The notes under the pieces were generated by a model. It saw nothing but the letters and a program-made list of their open reading frames with translations. It was not told the origin of the DNA and ran no database searches. 64,000 bases of DNA, taken from Solibacillus silvestris_B. Its GTDB lineage: Bacteria > Bacillota > Bacilli > Bacillales_A > Planococcaceae. The position numbers and the translations under genes were made by a program. The number at the start of each line of letters is the position of its first letter. The first letter of the stretch is position 1. Below, one piece after another: positions 44,925 through 53,817 of this stretch. The DNA lies in NCBI RefSeq assembly GCF_051967575.1, contig NZ_JBQCJW010000013.1:16477-80476 (forward strand), read 5' to 3'.

Positions 44925-46100
44925 TTGAAAAAGATTATTACTGTAGGCACGCTCTTTTTTCTGTTCTTCGTTTCAAATGCTGAAGCGATGAATGCCGAGG
45001 CAAAAGATGTACTGTACAAAGCTTATCCAGTTCAAGTGATGGCAAAAAAAGAAACAGCAATAGTAGATGAACAAAGCAATATTATCAAAAAGGTGGCACA
45101 GAAGGAAAAGCTAACATTGCAAAATATAAAGGGCAATAAAGGTATCGTCCGTCATTCATCAAAACAAGCTTTTATTACTTTGACGGATTTTCATTTTGTG
45201 CAGCTGGTGGACGGGTCAAACGTGTTAACATATGATGAAGTTGCATATAAGCTGCAGCTGCTTTCGCTTATGTATCCTTCACTAACAAAACTGCAGCAAA
45301 TCGGTCAGTCCGTTGAAGGACGTTCATTGTATGCGCTCAAAATTGGAGCAGGGAAAAAAGAAATATTATTCGATGCAGCCTTTCATGGGCGCGAACATAT
45401 GACGACAAATGTGTTGATGGAAATGGTCGAAACGTATTTAAAAGCATATGTTAATGGCACAAAAATTGAGCAATATGATGTGAAAAGAATATTGGATGAA
45501 GTAAGTATTGTGTTTGTGCCGATGGTCAACCCGGATGGCGTGACGCTTTCCCAAGGAGGGAAGGTCGAAACACCAATTGCAAAACTTACAGCAATGAATA
45601 ACAGCACAAATTTTGATCGGTGGAAAGCGAATATAAATGGCGTCGATTTAAATCGGCAATTTAATGTGAATTGGCATTTAATCAAGACAACAAAGCCCTC
45701 TTTTAAAGCTTACAAAGGGACGGCCCCATATACAGAGCCCGAAGCAGTCGCGATGAAGCAATTCATAGACCGAGGCAATCATTTGGCGTATGTGTCGTAC
45801 CATTCTTCCGGTCAGATTATTTATTGGAGCCGGGCGAAGACACAATTTGAACGCTCGAAAAAGCTGGTGAAAGGCGTTTCCTCGATTACTGGCTATAAAA
45901 TGATGCCGGTGACAGCGAAAAATGAACCGATCGCAGCATCTGAAGATTACTTTACAAAGGTGAAGGACCGGCCGGCGATGACAGTTGAGATTGCCCCATT
46001 TGCCGGTGAGGGATCTGTTCCTTCAAGTCGTTGGAACGATGTGTGGAAGCGTAATAAAACCGTCGCGCTATATGTAGCGAACGAGGCGAAAAAATGGTAA
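44925..46100 (+). CDS. secreted M14 family zinc carboxypeptidase
   Basis: 391 residues. A signal peptide (1-21, ending NAEA) is followed by an SH3-like stretch (about 30-90) and an M14 catalytic domain. Zinc ligands are in HGREHM (HxxE) and the His of SYHSSGQIIYW; NPDGV and GVDLNRQFNVNW bind substrate; the catalytic Glu is in TVEIAPF. Homologues cleave peptides of the cell wall (gamma-D-Glu-mDAP type) or proteins. TTG 44925 lies 5 bases behind GGGGGAG. Confidence 0.9.
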   Translation: MKKIITVGTLFFLFFVSNAEAMNAEAKDVLYKAYPVQVMAKKETAIVDEQSNIIKKVAQKEKLTLQNIKGNKGIVRHSSKQAFITLTDFHFVQLVDGSNVLTYDEVAYKLQLLSLMYPSLTKLQQIGQSVEGRSLYALKIGAGKKEILFDAAFHGREHMTTNVLMEMVETYLKAYVNGTKIEQYDVKRILDEVSIVFVPMVNPDGVTLSQGGKVETPIAKLTAMNNSTNFDRWKANINGVDLNRQFNVNWHLIKTTKPSFKAYKGTAPYTEPEAVAMKQFIDRGNHLAYVSYHSSGQIIYWSRAKTQFERSKKLVKGVSSITGYKMMPVTAKNEPIAASEDYFTKVKDRPAMTVEIAPFAGEGSVPSSRWNDVWKRNKTVALYVANEAKKW

Positions 46101-46201
46101 GCATGAAAGCATTCACTTAATAAATTAGTTAACAGCTTTCCCTAATTGAAAATGCATTGGTTCGGGGATGGCTACAATGAATTGCCGTGTTGCATATCGA
46201 A

Positions 46202-46236
46202 AAGAGGTGTCCCAAATGATTTTTGGAACACCTCTT
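46202..46236. terminator. terminator between convergent carboxypeptidase and MFS genes
   Basis: AAGAGGTGT (46202-46210) pairs with ACACCTCTT (46228-46236), extended inside by CCAAA/TTTGG. Confidence 0.82.
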
Positions 46237-46242
46237 CTTTCG

Positions 46243-47628
46243 TCAATGCGCTTTTTTAGGGACAAAAAGTACGATAATAAAGGCAATGACCGCGACTATA
46301 AACATATAAAAATACGTGGCGCTTGCAGCATTAGCATAGCTTTCATTTACCTGAATCGATAAATCTGTTGATTGTAATGCATATATAGTGACGATAACAG
46401 CTGTACCAATCGCTCCTGCCAGTTGACGAACAGTGTTATTAATTGCTGAGCCGTGTGAGGCCAACTCTTTCGGTATCGCATTCAATGCTGCTGTATTCAG
46501 CGGCATTGTAATAAATGCCAAACCAATACGCAAAATTATTGTCCGTACAAGTATATACATATATGAAGTGGAAGAGGACAGGTCCATGACGAGCCACATG
46601 GAAACCGCAATTAAACTTAAACCGATGATAAACAGCGGTTTTGCGCCGTATTTATCAAACAGCTTTCCTGTGACAGGAGATAATAAAGCATTAATAATAG
46701 CACCCGGAAGCAGCAATAGCCCAGCATCCAAAGCAGTGAAACCGCGTCCATCCTGTAAATACATCGGAAGCAAAATCAAATCCGCATACATTAAAATAGT
46801 AATCGCAACATTGACGATCGTCGTCATGGAATACATTTTATTACGGAACACCGATAAATTTAATAACGGATCTTTTGATGAAATTTGGCGTTGGCAAAAC
46901 AAAATGATAATGACAAGCCCTAAGCCGATCGTTGTCAAAATGACCACATCATTCCAGCCCCTGTTACCTGCACTGCTAAAGCCAAACAACAAAAAGCCGA
47001 AACCAACCGTTGAATAAATCAAGCTTATCGCATCAATCTTCGTTTTAGTCCCTTCATTTACATTCATTAAATATTTATAAGCAAAGCCAATAATAATTAC
47101 AACAAATGGAATTAAACTGATAAATAGCCAACGCCATGACAGGTAATCAATAATAAAGCCGGCTATTGTCGGGGCGATGGCAGGAGCAAATATAATTGCG
47201 AATCCGACTTTTCCCATAATAGCACCCCGTTTTTCCTCAGGGAATAGATGGACAATTACGGTCATCATTAGCGGCAAAATAATGCCTGCTCCGACAGCCT
47301 GAATCATGCGTCCTGTTAAAAGCATACCAAAATTTACTGCACAAGCCGCGACTATGGAACCGATCAATAAAAATAACATCGCACTTATAAATAATTGGCG
47401 TGTTGAAAAGCGCTTTATTAAAAAAGCGGTAATTGGAACTAAAATCCCATTCACAAGCATAAATCCTGTTGCCAACCATTGAATTGTAGTTGGGGTAACA
47501 GCAAAAGTAACCATTAAATCACTTAAAGCTACATTGAGGAGTGTTTGATTTAAAGTCGAGAAAAAACAGCCTGCAATCATGACGATGAGCAGTATTTTTC
47601 TTGTCTGTTCGGATAATTCATTTTGCAT
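46243..47628 (-). CDS. MFS drug exporter, DHA2 (EmrB/QacA) type
   Basis: 461 residues, about 14 hydrophobic helices. FSTLNQTLLNVALSDLM is motif D1, and LTGRMIQAVGAGIILPLMMT is the antiporter motif C region of the DHA2 family. It should export hydrophobic drugs or toxic metabolites with proton exchange. AAGGAG precedes ATG 47628. It faces a divergent TetR gene across a spacer with two palindromes, which implies local repression. Confidence 0.9.
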   Translation of the reverse strand: MQNELSEQTRKILLIVMIAGCFFSTLNQTLLNVALSDLMVTFAVTPTTIQWLATGFMLVNGILVPITAFLIKRFSTRQLFISAMLFLLIGSIVAACAVNFGMLLTGRMIQAVGAGIILPLMMTVIVHLFPEEKRGAIMGKVGFAIIFAPAIAPTIAGFIIDYLSWRWLFISLIPFVVIIIGFAYKYLMNVNEGTKTKIDAISLIYSTVGFGFLLFGFSSAGNRGWNDVVILTTIGLGLVIIILFCQRQISSKDPLLNLSVFRNKMYSMTTIVNVAITILMYADLILLPMYLQDGRGFTALDAGLLLLPGAIINALLSPVTGKLFDKYGAKPLFIIGLSLIAVSMWLVMDLSSSTSYMYILVRTIILRIGLAFITMPLNTAALNAIPKELASHGSAINNTVRQLAGAIGTAVIVTIYALQSTDLSIQVNESYANAASATYFYMFIVAVIAFIIVLFVPKKAH

Positions 47629-47658
47629 TCTAAAACTCCTTAAGCTACGATAACTTTA

Positions 47659-47744
47659 TAGACAATTTGTCTACTAAATATCATAACAATTAGGGCGATT
47701 AATTGGCTATACACAATATTGCACAGAATGTCGACTAATCGACA
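47659..47744. promoter_or_regulatory. two palindromes between the DHA2 and TetR genes
   Basis: TAGACAATTTGTCTA (47659-47673) is a perfect 7+1+7 palindrome overlapping the DHA2 promoter side. TGTCGACTAATCGACA (47729-47744) is a 6-4-6 palindrome on the regulator side. A further TAGACA half site occurs near 47779. They are likely sites for the adjacent TetR protein. Confidence 0.65.
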
Positions 47745-47796
47745 AAAATATTCATAATGTAGATATATTACCTTTTAATAGACAGGAATGATTAAA

Positions 47797-48336
47797 ATGT
47801 TGAAAAAAAGTGATCCGCGCGCAGTACGGACGAAAGAAATGATAAAGGATGCCGTCTTTGAGCTTTTGAAGGAAGGGATACTGCTAAATCAATTGACAGT
47901 GCAAAAGATTACAAAACAGGCCACTTTAAACAGGACAACTTTCTATTTGCATTATGAGGACATCAATCATTTGCTGAATGAATTAGTACAGGAAATTTTC
48001 AGTGAAGTGACGGAAAAAATAAAGGATCTGAATGTGACACATAAACTGAGCAAAAAGAATGATTTAATCGAATTATTGAATTATTTAGCGTCGCAAAAGC
48101 ATTTTCTCAAATTGCTTTTCCAATTTGAACAATTTGAAAAAGTTCTATTTGAGCTAATGAAAAATTTAATTGAAATGAGAAGATTCAATAGCATGCATGT
48201 TTCATCCAAAAGTATCGTCGACAGCCAAATAAAATCTGCTTCAATTGTCGGCGTCATCACATGGTGGTTAAAGGATGGCGCTCATTTAAGCGCTCAATTT
48301 ATCGCCGATCAAATTCATCTCATGTACCGCGCCTAA
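47797..48336 (+). CDS. TetR/AcrR family regulator
   Basis: About 179 residues. The N-terminal helix-turn-helix reads LTVQKITKQATLNRTTFYLH, followed by the typical YEDINHLLNEL turn. The C-terminal part is helical and variable. ATG 47797 is chosen because AGGA at 47784-47787 then has 9 bases of spacing; the ATG at 47788 would have none. Likely controls the divergent exporter. Confidence 0.88.
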   Translation: MLKKSDPRAVRTKEMIKDAVFELLKEGILLNQLTVQKITKQATLNRTTFYLHYEDINHLLNELVQEIFSEVTEKIKDLNVTHKLSKKNDLIELLNYLASQKHFLKLLFQFEQFEKVLFELMKNLIEMRRFNSMHVSSKSIVDSQIKSASIVGVITWWLKDGAHLSAQFIADQIHLMYRA

Positions 48337-48554
48337 TACACCTCAACGGGAAAGGAGAGTCGCCTACATAATGGAGCATGAAATAGAAAGAAACCCCGGG
48401 ATGCCCCAATCGGTTAACTTTATGTATGATTTGGTTTAGGTGAATAATTTTAGGGGAAAGTTAATTCAATGCAGTTGATGTAAAGAATGTGTCAAAATAA
48501 TTTTTTTCACATTCTTTTTTGTTAAAAAGGACAACCAGCCCTATGAATTTGTTA

Positions 48555-48607
48555 TTGACATGTAAAAAAAATTGCATTATTCTATATATGAGTATATGTT
48601 CATATAT
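48555..48607 (+). promoter_or_regulatory. czcD promoter with ArsR/SmtB-type operator
   Basis: TTGACA (48555-48560), a 17-base spacer and TATTCT (48578-48583) are followed at once by a 24-base imperfect palindrome (ATATATGA at 48584-48591, TCATATAT at 48600-48607), which resembles the 12-2-12 sites of CzrA/SmtB regulators. It covers the start of transcription. Upstream, 48337-48554 holds nothing recognisable. Confidence 0.8.
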
Positions 48608-48627
48608 CAAAAACAAGGGGGATTATT

Positions 48628-49572
48628 ATGGGGGAACATCATCATCATTCACATAGTACAAACAAAAAAATTCTGTTTATTTCGTTTTTAATTATTACAA
48701 GCTTCATGATTGTGGAGGCGATTGGCGGGGGGCTGACGAATAGTCTTGCACTTCTTTCGGATGCAGGCCATATGTTCAGTGATGCGGTTTCGCTTGGAAT
48801 TGCAATGCTGGCGATTATTTTTGCCGAACGGGTTGCGAACGGGAGTAAAACATTTGGCTATAAACGTGTAGAAATATTAGCTGCTACATTAAACGGTCTA
48901 ACATTGATTTTAATCGCTTTATTTATCTTTTACGAGGCGATTGAACGTTTTATGAATCCCCCGGAAGTTGCATCGATGGGCATGCTGATCATCAGCAGCA
49001 TCGGTTTAGCGGTAAACATTTTAGTGGCATGGATTATGATGCGCGGTGCAGATACGAAAGAAAATTTAAATATGCGCGGGGCATTCCTGCATGTAGTAAG
49101 CGACATGATTGGTTCTGTCGGGGCAATTATCGCAGCTTTGCTCATCATGTTCTTCGGCTGGGGTTGGGCAGATCCATTAGCAAGCGTATTTGTCGCAGCA
49201 CTTGTTATACGGAGCGGGTTTTATCTGACAAAAGCTTCTTTGCATATTTTAATGGAAGGCACGCCGGCTGGTATAAATACGGAAGCGATTATACAAACAA
49301 TCAAACAGATGCCTGAAATTGATGGGGTGCATGATTTGCACATATGGTCTATTACAAGCGGGTTGAATGCGTTGTCCTGCCATATTGTTGTAGATGGCCG
49401 GTTAACAGTGAATGAAAGTGAACAATTACTAAAAAAATTGGAACATGATTTAGCACACGAAAATATCCACCATGTTACAATTCAAGTAGAAACAAGCAGC
49501 CATCTACATGATGAAGCCATTTATTGTACAGCAAAACAAAGTGCAGACCTTCATCATCATCACCACCATTAA
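48628..49572 (+). CDS. czcD: cation diffusion facilitator CzcD (zinc/cobalt/cadmium exporter)
   Basis: 314 residues with six helices and a cytoplasmic C-terminal domain. The metal sites HMFSDA (helix II, with the Asp of LLSDAGH) and HVVSDMIGS (helix V) are intact. Both termini are His-rich (EHHHHSHS at the start, six His at the end), probably collecting metal. It exports Zn2+, Co2+ or Cd2+ in exchange for protons. It forms an operon with the ArsR-type sensor 43 bases downstream. GGGGG precedes ATG 48628. Confidence 0.94.
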   Translation: MGEHHHHSHSTNKKILFISFLIITSFMIVEAIGGGLTNSLALLSDAGHMFSDAVSLGIAMLAIIFAERVANGSKTFGYKRVEILAATLNGLTLILIALFIFYEAIERFMNPPEVASMGMLIISSIGLAVNILVAWIMMRGADTKENLNMRGAFLHVVSDMIGSVGAIIAALLIMFFGWGWADPLASVFVAALVIRSGFYLTKASLHILMEGTPAGINTEAIIQTIKQMPEIDGVHDLHIWSITSGLNALSCHIVVDGRLTVNESEQLLKKLEHDLAHENIHHVTIQVETSSHLHDEAIYCTAKQSADLHHHHHH

Positions 49573-49615
49573 ACAGTTTTTCTTCCAAATTATTATGAAA
49601 AGAGAGTTAGATACT

Positions 49616-49927
49616 ATGACGATAGAAAAAAGAACACAGCATGAATTAGATGATGAAACATTATTTGTCGTTTCGCAAACATTTAAAGCGTTAAGTGATC
49701 CTACACGTATTCGCATTTTAAACATGCTATGCTGTGAGGAACATTCTGTAAATGATATTGCGGAAAAGCTCGATTTGAATCAATCCGCCGTATCCCATCA
49801 ATTGCGATTTTTGAAAAATTTACGTTTAGTGAAATTTCGCCGGGATGGGACGACTTTATATTACTCGAGCGATGACGACCACATTATTAATTTGCTGCAT
49901 CAAGCAATTGATCATGCAAAACATTGA
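49616..49927 (+). CDS. czrA: ArsR/SmtB family zinc-sensing repressor CzrA
   Basis: 103 residues. The winged helix carries LNQSAVSHQLRFLKNLRLV, with FKALSDPTRIRILNML upstream. The last helix holds D-x-H-X10-H-x-x-H (DDH...HAKH), the alpha-5 zinc site that defines CzrA; the alpha-3 cysteine box of CadC/ArsR is not in metal-binding form. It should leave the operator upstream of czcD when zinc binds. Start ATG 49616 follows AGAGAG; upstream in-frame ATGs lie within the end of czcD or lack a site. Confidence 0.92.
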   Translation: MTIEKRTQHELDDETLFVVSQTFKALSDPTRIRILNMLCCEEHSVNDIAEKLDLNQSAVSHQLRFLKNLRLVKFRRDGTTLYYSSDDDHIINLLHQAIDHAKH

Positions 49928-49934
49928 AGTTTGG

Positions 49935-50259
49935 ATGATTGGAAAAGCAGGAGAGCAAAAATTAATAAGAGGAGAAATCCGGACTATTGCGAAACTCCCG
50001 CAAGAATTTCAAATATTCGTAGGTCATATTGTCAAATTTACACTGGTAGAATCCCGAAGAAGCACTGAAAAAATTAGCGCTTGAACGAGCGGTAGAAAAT
50101 ATGTTTCAAAATGCACAGCTCTTCCATTATCATTTAAAAGTTATTAAAACGGATGGATATGCTCATCATAATGAAGAAGGAAATGCAGAAATTCAATATG
50201 TCGCTGTTCCGATTTTTCTAAATGGCCACTCCATCTATGCCTTTGCAGGTGCCGCATGA
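49935..50259 (+). pseudogene. frameshifted remnant of an unidentified gene
   Basis: From ATG 49935 the frame reads MIGKAGEQKLIRGEIRTIAK and continues for 50 codons to a TGA. A +1 shift near 50050 opens 68 codons of coding-like sequence (EEALKKLALERAVENMFQNA, then FHYHLKVIKTDGYAHHNEEG) ending at TGA 50257-50259. Both halves look protein-like and sit in register, which suggests a single broken gene. I do not recognise the family. Confidence 0.5.
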
Positions 50260-50368
50260 GCAATTAATACGCAAAAAGGAACTAATTTACAAATTGCATA
50301 AGGGGTGTAACATGATCACTTAGGAAATCGGAGCCTTAGTCTAATTGAAATTTTTTGGAGGTTGTTTA

Positions 50369-50914
50369 ATGAAGATAGTAGCAATCGTAGGAAGTATTCG
50401 CAAAGATTCGTACAATTTAAAGTTGGCAAAACATATTAAGGAGCGTTATGCGGAAAAATTCGATTTAGAAATTTTGGACTTAGCGCCGCTTCCAATGTAT
50501 AACCAGGATATTGAACTTGAAGCACCTGAAGAAGTGCTGAATTTTAAAGCAAAAGTAAAAGCAGCGGATGCAGTGCTTTGGGTTACACCAGAATACAACT
50601 CGACGATTCCGGGAGTTTTAGGAAATGCGATAGACTGGATGAGCAGAGTGGATAAAGTCATGAACGGAAAACCTTCAATGATTATAGGTTCTTCAATGGG
50701 GATTTTAGGTTCTGTGAAGGCTCAAATGCATTTGCGCGATATTTTATTTGCCAGTGGTTTAAATTCTCCCTTATTACCTGGAAATGAAGTTTACATTGGG
50801 GCAGTACACGAAAAGTTCAATGAGCAAGGCCGGTTCATCCATGAAGATACTATTGGATTTTTAGATACAGTTATTGCAAATTTCGAAAACTGGATGAAAC
50901 AAATTTTAAAATAA
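50369..50914 (+). CDS. NADPH-dependent FMN reductase / azoreductase-like
   Basis: About 181 residues, flavodoxin-like fold. KIVAIVGSIRKDSYN binds FMN phosphate, PEYNSTIPGVLGNAIDWMSR is the signature of the NADPH-dependent FMN reductase family (YieF/ChrR group), and SSMGILGSVKAQ completes the site. It reduces flavin, quinones or other acceptors. GGAGG lies 7 bases before ATG 50369; the upstream ATG 50345 is not supported. Confidence 0.9.
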   Translation: MKIVAIVGSIRKDSYNLKLAKHIKERYAEKFDLEILDLAPLPMYNQDIELEAPEEVLNFKAKVKAADAVLWVTPEYNSTIPGVLGNAIDWMSRVDKVMNGKPSMIIGSSMGILGSVKAQMHLRDILFASGLNSPLLPGNEVYIGAVHEKFNEQGRFIHEDTIGFLDTVIANFENWMKQILK

Positions 50915-50921
50915 TGGCGGG

Positions 50922-50949
50922 CACCTCTTCTAGTAGAAGGGGTGTTTTT
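50922..50949 (+). terminator. terminator after the FMN reductase gene
   Basis: CACCTCTTCTAG (from 50922) pairs with AGAAGGGGTG (50935-50944), followed by five T. Confidence 0.75.
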
Positions 50950-51349
50950 AGGATAATAGAAATGACAAAATAATTATTACAGCCGTATATTTTTAATAGT
51001 GTGTTTACTGTTAAAAATGCTATGGTAATTGCCCTAATGACAATATTTTCGGCTCATGTGAATGAGTTTGTATTACGAGAGGAATTAGCGTGTTATAAAA
51101 AACGCTTTCAGGGAAAAGAAGCATGTAGACTTTGTATCTTATAGACCTTAGTATTTATGCCTTTAAAAGAACTCATTTTTGAAATTGCTATGCTCGTTTC
51201 AAATGAAAAAAATTCGTATACTACATCAACATCAGAGCAGATTAATTGAACAATTACTTTCACAAAGGCGCCAGCATTATACTAATTTTTGACTCGGTGT
51301 TTTTTATCAAGTTATATTGGTTTTGCATAAGTCCCCCGTAAATCCTTTT
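50950..51349. other. intergenic region with possible decayed ORFs
   Basis: About 400 bases without a convincing gene. On the plus strand a 43-codon open stretch from GTG 51000 (including VNEFVLREELACYKKRFQGK) and a 30-codon stretch from ATG 51158 could be gene debris. Neither has a ribosome binding site or a recognised relative. Confidence 0.3.
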
Positions 51350-51395
51350 ATTGACAAATGTGTATAATGCAAATAAGATACTCAATATAGAGTAT
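51350..51395 (+). promoter_or_regulatory. padR promoter and PadR operator copy 1
   Basis: TTGACA at about 51350 and TAAGAT at about 51374 form a promoter. ATACTC-AATATA-GAGTAT (51378-51395), a perfect 6-6-6 inverted repeat, overlaps the end of the -10, giving autoregulation. An identical-arm copy lies before the next gene. Confidence 0.78.
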
Positions 51396-51415
51396 TTTAT
51401 GTGGAGGATTAATAT

Positions 51416-51946
51416 ATGACTCAACTTCTTGTTTTAGGTGCACTGAATTTGCAACCAATGTCTGGCTACGATATTCAAACAATGCTACAGGTTAACGAAG
51501 CAGAAAGATGGTCTGGCGTACAGGTAGGTTCAATTTATCATGCATTAAAAAAGCTGGAAAAAGACAATTACATAGAAGTATATAAAATAGAAAACGTAGG
51601 TCACCGCCAGAAAGTTATATATAAAATTACGGACTTAGGCAAAGAGCATTTGAAATTATTAACTTTTAATGCTATTCAATCGTCACAGGTACCATATCCG
51701 CTTTCACTTTATGCTGGGTTATCTTTTATTGAAAACCTCCCAAATGAACAAGCTGAAAAAGCCTTAGAAGAGCAATTAGCAATGTTAGAGAAAGAACTAA
51801 ATATTATAACTTGCGGAATGGAGGTAAAAAGACAATACATAAATGAAGATTTATCCCCACTGATAAATTTAGTTTCTCAAAATATGATTGATATCATTCA
51901 GCATCAAATTTTATTTGTAAAAGAAGTATTGACAACAGTAAAATAA
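51416..51946 (+). CDS. PadR family transcriptional regulator
   Basis: 176 residues. The N-terminal winged helix is typical (LLVLGALNLQPMSGYDIQTM, GSIYHALKKLEKDNYIEV, with YKITDLGKEHLK in the wing), followed by a C-terminal helical dimerisation domain of the PadR/Vir type. GGAGG precedes ATG 51416. Two identical operators, one over its own promoter and one before the glyoxalase-like gene, suggest it controls itself and its neighbour. Confidence 0.9.
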   Translation: MTQLLVLGALNLQPMSGYDIQTMLQVNEAERWSGVQVGSIYHALKKLEKDNYIEVYKIENVGHRQKVIYKITDLGKEHLKLLTFNAIQSSQVPYPLSLYAGLSFIENLPNEQAEKALEEQLAMLEKELNIITCGMEVKRQYINEDLSPLINLVSQNMIDIIQHQILFVKEVLTTVK

Positions 51947-51951
51947 AAAAT

Positions 51952-51976
51952 ATTCCCTCTATAAATCAGAGGGAAT
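51952..51976 (+). terminator. terminator after padR
   Basis: ATTCCCTCT (51952-51960) and AGAGGGAAT (51968-51976) form a 9-bp stem, followed by AAAATTTT. Confidence 0.7.
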
Positions 51977-51990
51977 AAAATTTTACGCTA

Positions 51991-52008
51991 ATACTCAATG
52001 TTGAGTAT
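51991..52008 (+). promoter_or_regulatory. PadR operator copy 2
   Basis: ATACTC-AATGTT-GAGTAT: the same arms and spacing as copy 1 at 51378-51395, placed 34 bases before the next start codon. Confidence 0.78.
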
Positions 52009-52041
52009 TTTTAGTTGAATATAATGAGGGGGTAATTAAAG

Positions 52042-52788
52042 ATGAAAATTGATCACTTAGTTTTAAATGTAGGAAATGATTATCAAAAGGAGGGGAAATA
52101 TGCCCAAAATATTAGGGAAGCAGGTTTACTTTACGATCCAAAAAAGGGAAAAGCTACACGAGGTTTTAAAGCTACAAATATTTGGATAGGCAAAGAATAC
52201 TTTGAATTAATTTCTATAAAGAAAAGAGATGGCGGTGGTTGGAAAAAGGAATGGGTAGAAGCCTTCAATAATGAGGAACGTGGCTTAATATGCCTTATGT
52301 TAGATATCGATGACTTGGATTGCCTGTCGAAGAAATTAAAATCGAAAGGAATATCAATTTCGGATCCTGAATGTATAGAATTTAAATTCTTTTTTAATCT
52401 AATTTCCAAAACTATGCCTTGGTATAATAGTTATTTGGACTTTTTTCAAAATGTCCCGATGCAAATTGGCTTTCAACAAATGAAAAATGCAAAAATGAGA
52501 GAAAAGCTGGAAAAGTTTATGGTTCCTAATTCAATAAAAAACAATATTGTCGGTATTAAACGAATTCGGATAAACGGACCTTTTACGACATCGGATTTTG
52601 AAATGCTGGCAATTGTTTTTGAAGGCTGCATAGTGGAAGAGAATCAGATAATCATACAGTTGGAAAACGAACAATTTCTAAGTTTCGTAAAAGAAAAGGA
52701 TTTTGAAGTACAGGTCGAATTAATCAATAAACAATCGAGTACAGCTAGCAAAGATTGTTGGATTGAAAATACCCGTATTTTTTATTAA
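52042..52788 (+). CDS. glyoxalase-like (VOC) domain protein
   Basis: 248 residues. The start KIDHLVLNVGNDYQKEG and the strand LICLMLDIDDLDCLSKKLKS fit the glyoxalase-like domain (PF13468 type); FELISI supplies the usual edge strand. The expected metal-site residues are only partly evident, so catalysis is unproven. Aromatic and Lys content is high. GAGGGGG precedes ATG 52042. The shared operator with padR marks it as the PadR target; its ligand or substrate is unknown. Confidence 0.75.
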   Translation: MKIDHLVLNVGNDYQKEGKYAQNIREAGLLYDPKKGKATRGFKATNIWIGKEYFELISIKKRDGGGWKKEWVEAFNNEERGLICLMLDIDDLDCLSKKLKSKGISISDPECIEFKFFFNLISKTMPWYNSYLDFFQNVPMQIGFQQMKNAKMREKLEKFMVPNSIKNNIVGIKRIRINGPFTTSDFEMLAIVFEGCIVEENQIIIQLENEQFLSFVKEKDFEVQVELINKQSSTASKDCWIENTRIFY

Positions 52789-53023
52789 TAAGCATTATTA
52801 TTAGTTGAAATTAATTGAGATAGCGTTGATTAATCTGGATGAAGCTGAAAAATAACTATCCATACTTTAAAAAGAAAGAGGCATTTAGAGCAAATAAATG
52901 AAATAAAAAAATTCATTAATTAAATTTTCTTCGCTGAGATTAATCGGAAATTTACTTTACGGGTTGCTGCCCATTCGATTGCTCTCAGCGTATATTATTT
53001 ACAAATATTTGCGTAACATCCAC
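52789..53023. other. intergenic region without recognised features
   Basis: AT-rich; no terminator of note and no coding fragment recognised before the promoter at 53024. Confidence 0.4.
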
Positions 53024-53075
53024 TTGACTACCAAATACAGCATGTTATAATTTAACAGACAGACAATCGGTCTGT
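53024..53075 (+). promoter_or_regulatory. promoter and operator of the TetR-ABC unit
   Basis: TTGACT (53024-53029), 16-base spacer, TATAAT (53046-53051). The inverted repeat ACAGAC-AATCG-GTCTGT (53059-53075) covers the transcription start, as expected for autorepression by the TetR protein encoded next. Confidence 0.82.
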
Positions 53076-53087
53076 AAGGAGGAGAAC

Positions 53088-53711
53088 ATGAGAAAAGAAG
53101 CTGAAGAACGTAAAAATGAAATTCTTGATAGGGCTGACGAGCTCTTTCATATAAAGGGTTTTGACGGCACAAGTACAAACGATATCCTCGAAAAGGTGGG
53201 AATTGCAAGGGGGACATTATACCATCATTTCAAATCAAAGGAAGATATTATGGATGCTCTAATTGAACGTTATAGTGACCGCCTTTTAAATGCTGCCCAG
53301 GAAGTTGCCAAAGATAAAACGATTCCTTTAGTCAATCGTATTGTCCGTGTTGTCATGGCGGTAAAATTAAGCGGAGACAACAGCGAGGAAATTATGGAAC
53401 ATATTCATAGGCCACAGAATGCGCTTATGCATCAAAAAATACAGAAAATTATTATTAATGGCCTTACGCCTATATTGGCGGAAATCATTAGCGAGGGCAT
53501 TGAGCAAGGCATATTCAGCACACCATACCCGTATGAATGTATGGAAATGGTTGTAACATATGCAAACACTATTTTTGATGATGATATAGTGCCGATGACG
53601 AATGAGGAACGTTCTAAACGCATCAAGGCATTTATTTTCAATGTAGAAAGACTCCTCGGTGCCAAGAGCGGAAGCCTTATGTCCGTTATACAGATGTTGA
53701 GCAACGATTGA
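53088..53711 (+). CDS. TetR/AcrR regulator of the ABC unit
   Basis: 207 residues. Helix-turn-helix: FDGTSTNDILEKVGIARGTL followed by YHHFKSKEDIMDALIERY. AAGGAGGAG precedes ATG 53088. Located just before an ABC permease and ATPase on the same strand, with an operator at its own promoter, so it probably controls all three genes in answer to the exported compound. Confidence 0.92.
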   Translation: MRKEAEERKNEILDRADELFHIKGFDGTSTNDILEKVGIARGTLYHHFKSKEDIMDALIERYSDRLLNAAQEVAKDKTIPLVNRIVRVVMAVKLSGDNSEEIMEHIHRPQNALMHQKIQKIIINGLTPILAEIISEGIEQGIFSTPYPYECMEMVVTYANTIFDDDIVPMTNEERSKRIKAFIFNVERLLGAKSGSLMSVIQMLSND

Positions 53712-53817
53712 TAGCGCGGTAAATATTGTTCCTAATTCAGAATAAATGTTAAAACCTTCCATTGTTGCAATTCCACAAATGTAAAATTCGTTAACAAGTT
53801 GAAAACAGAGGTGAATT

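Noticed and set aside
46433..47017. Plus-strand 194-codon open frame inside the DHA2 exporter
   Set aside because: Antisense shadow of a 14-helix membrane gene with no recognised family.
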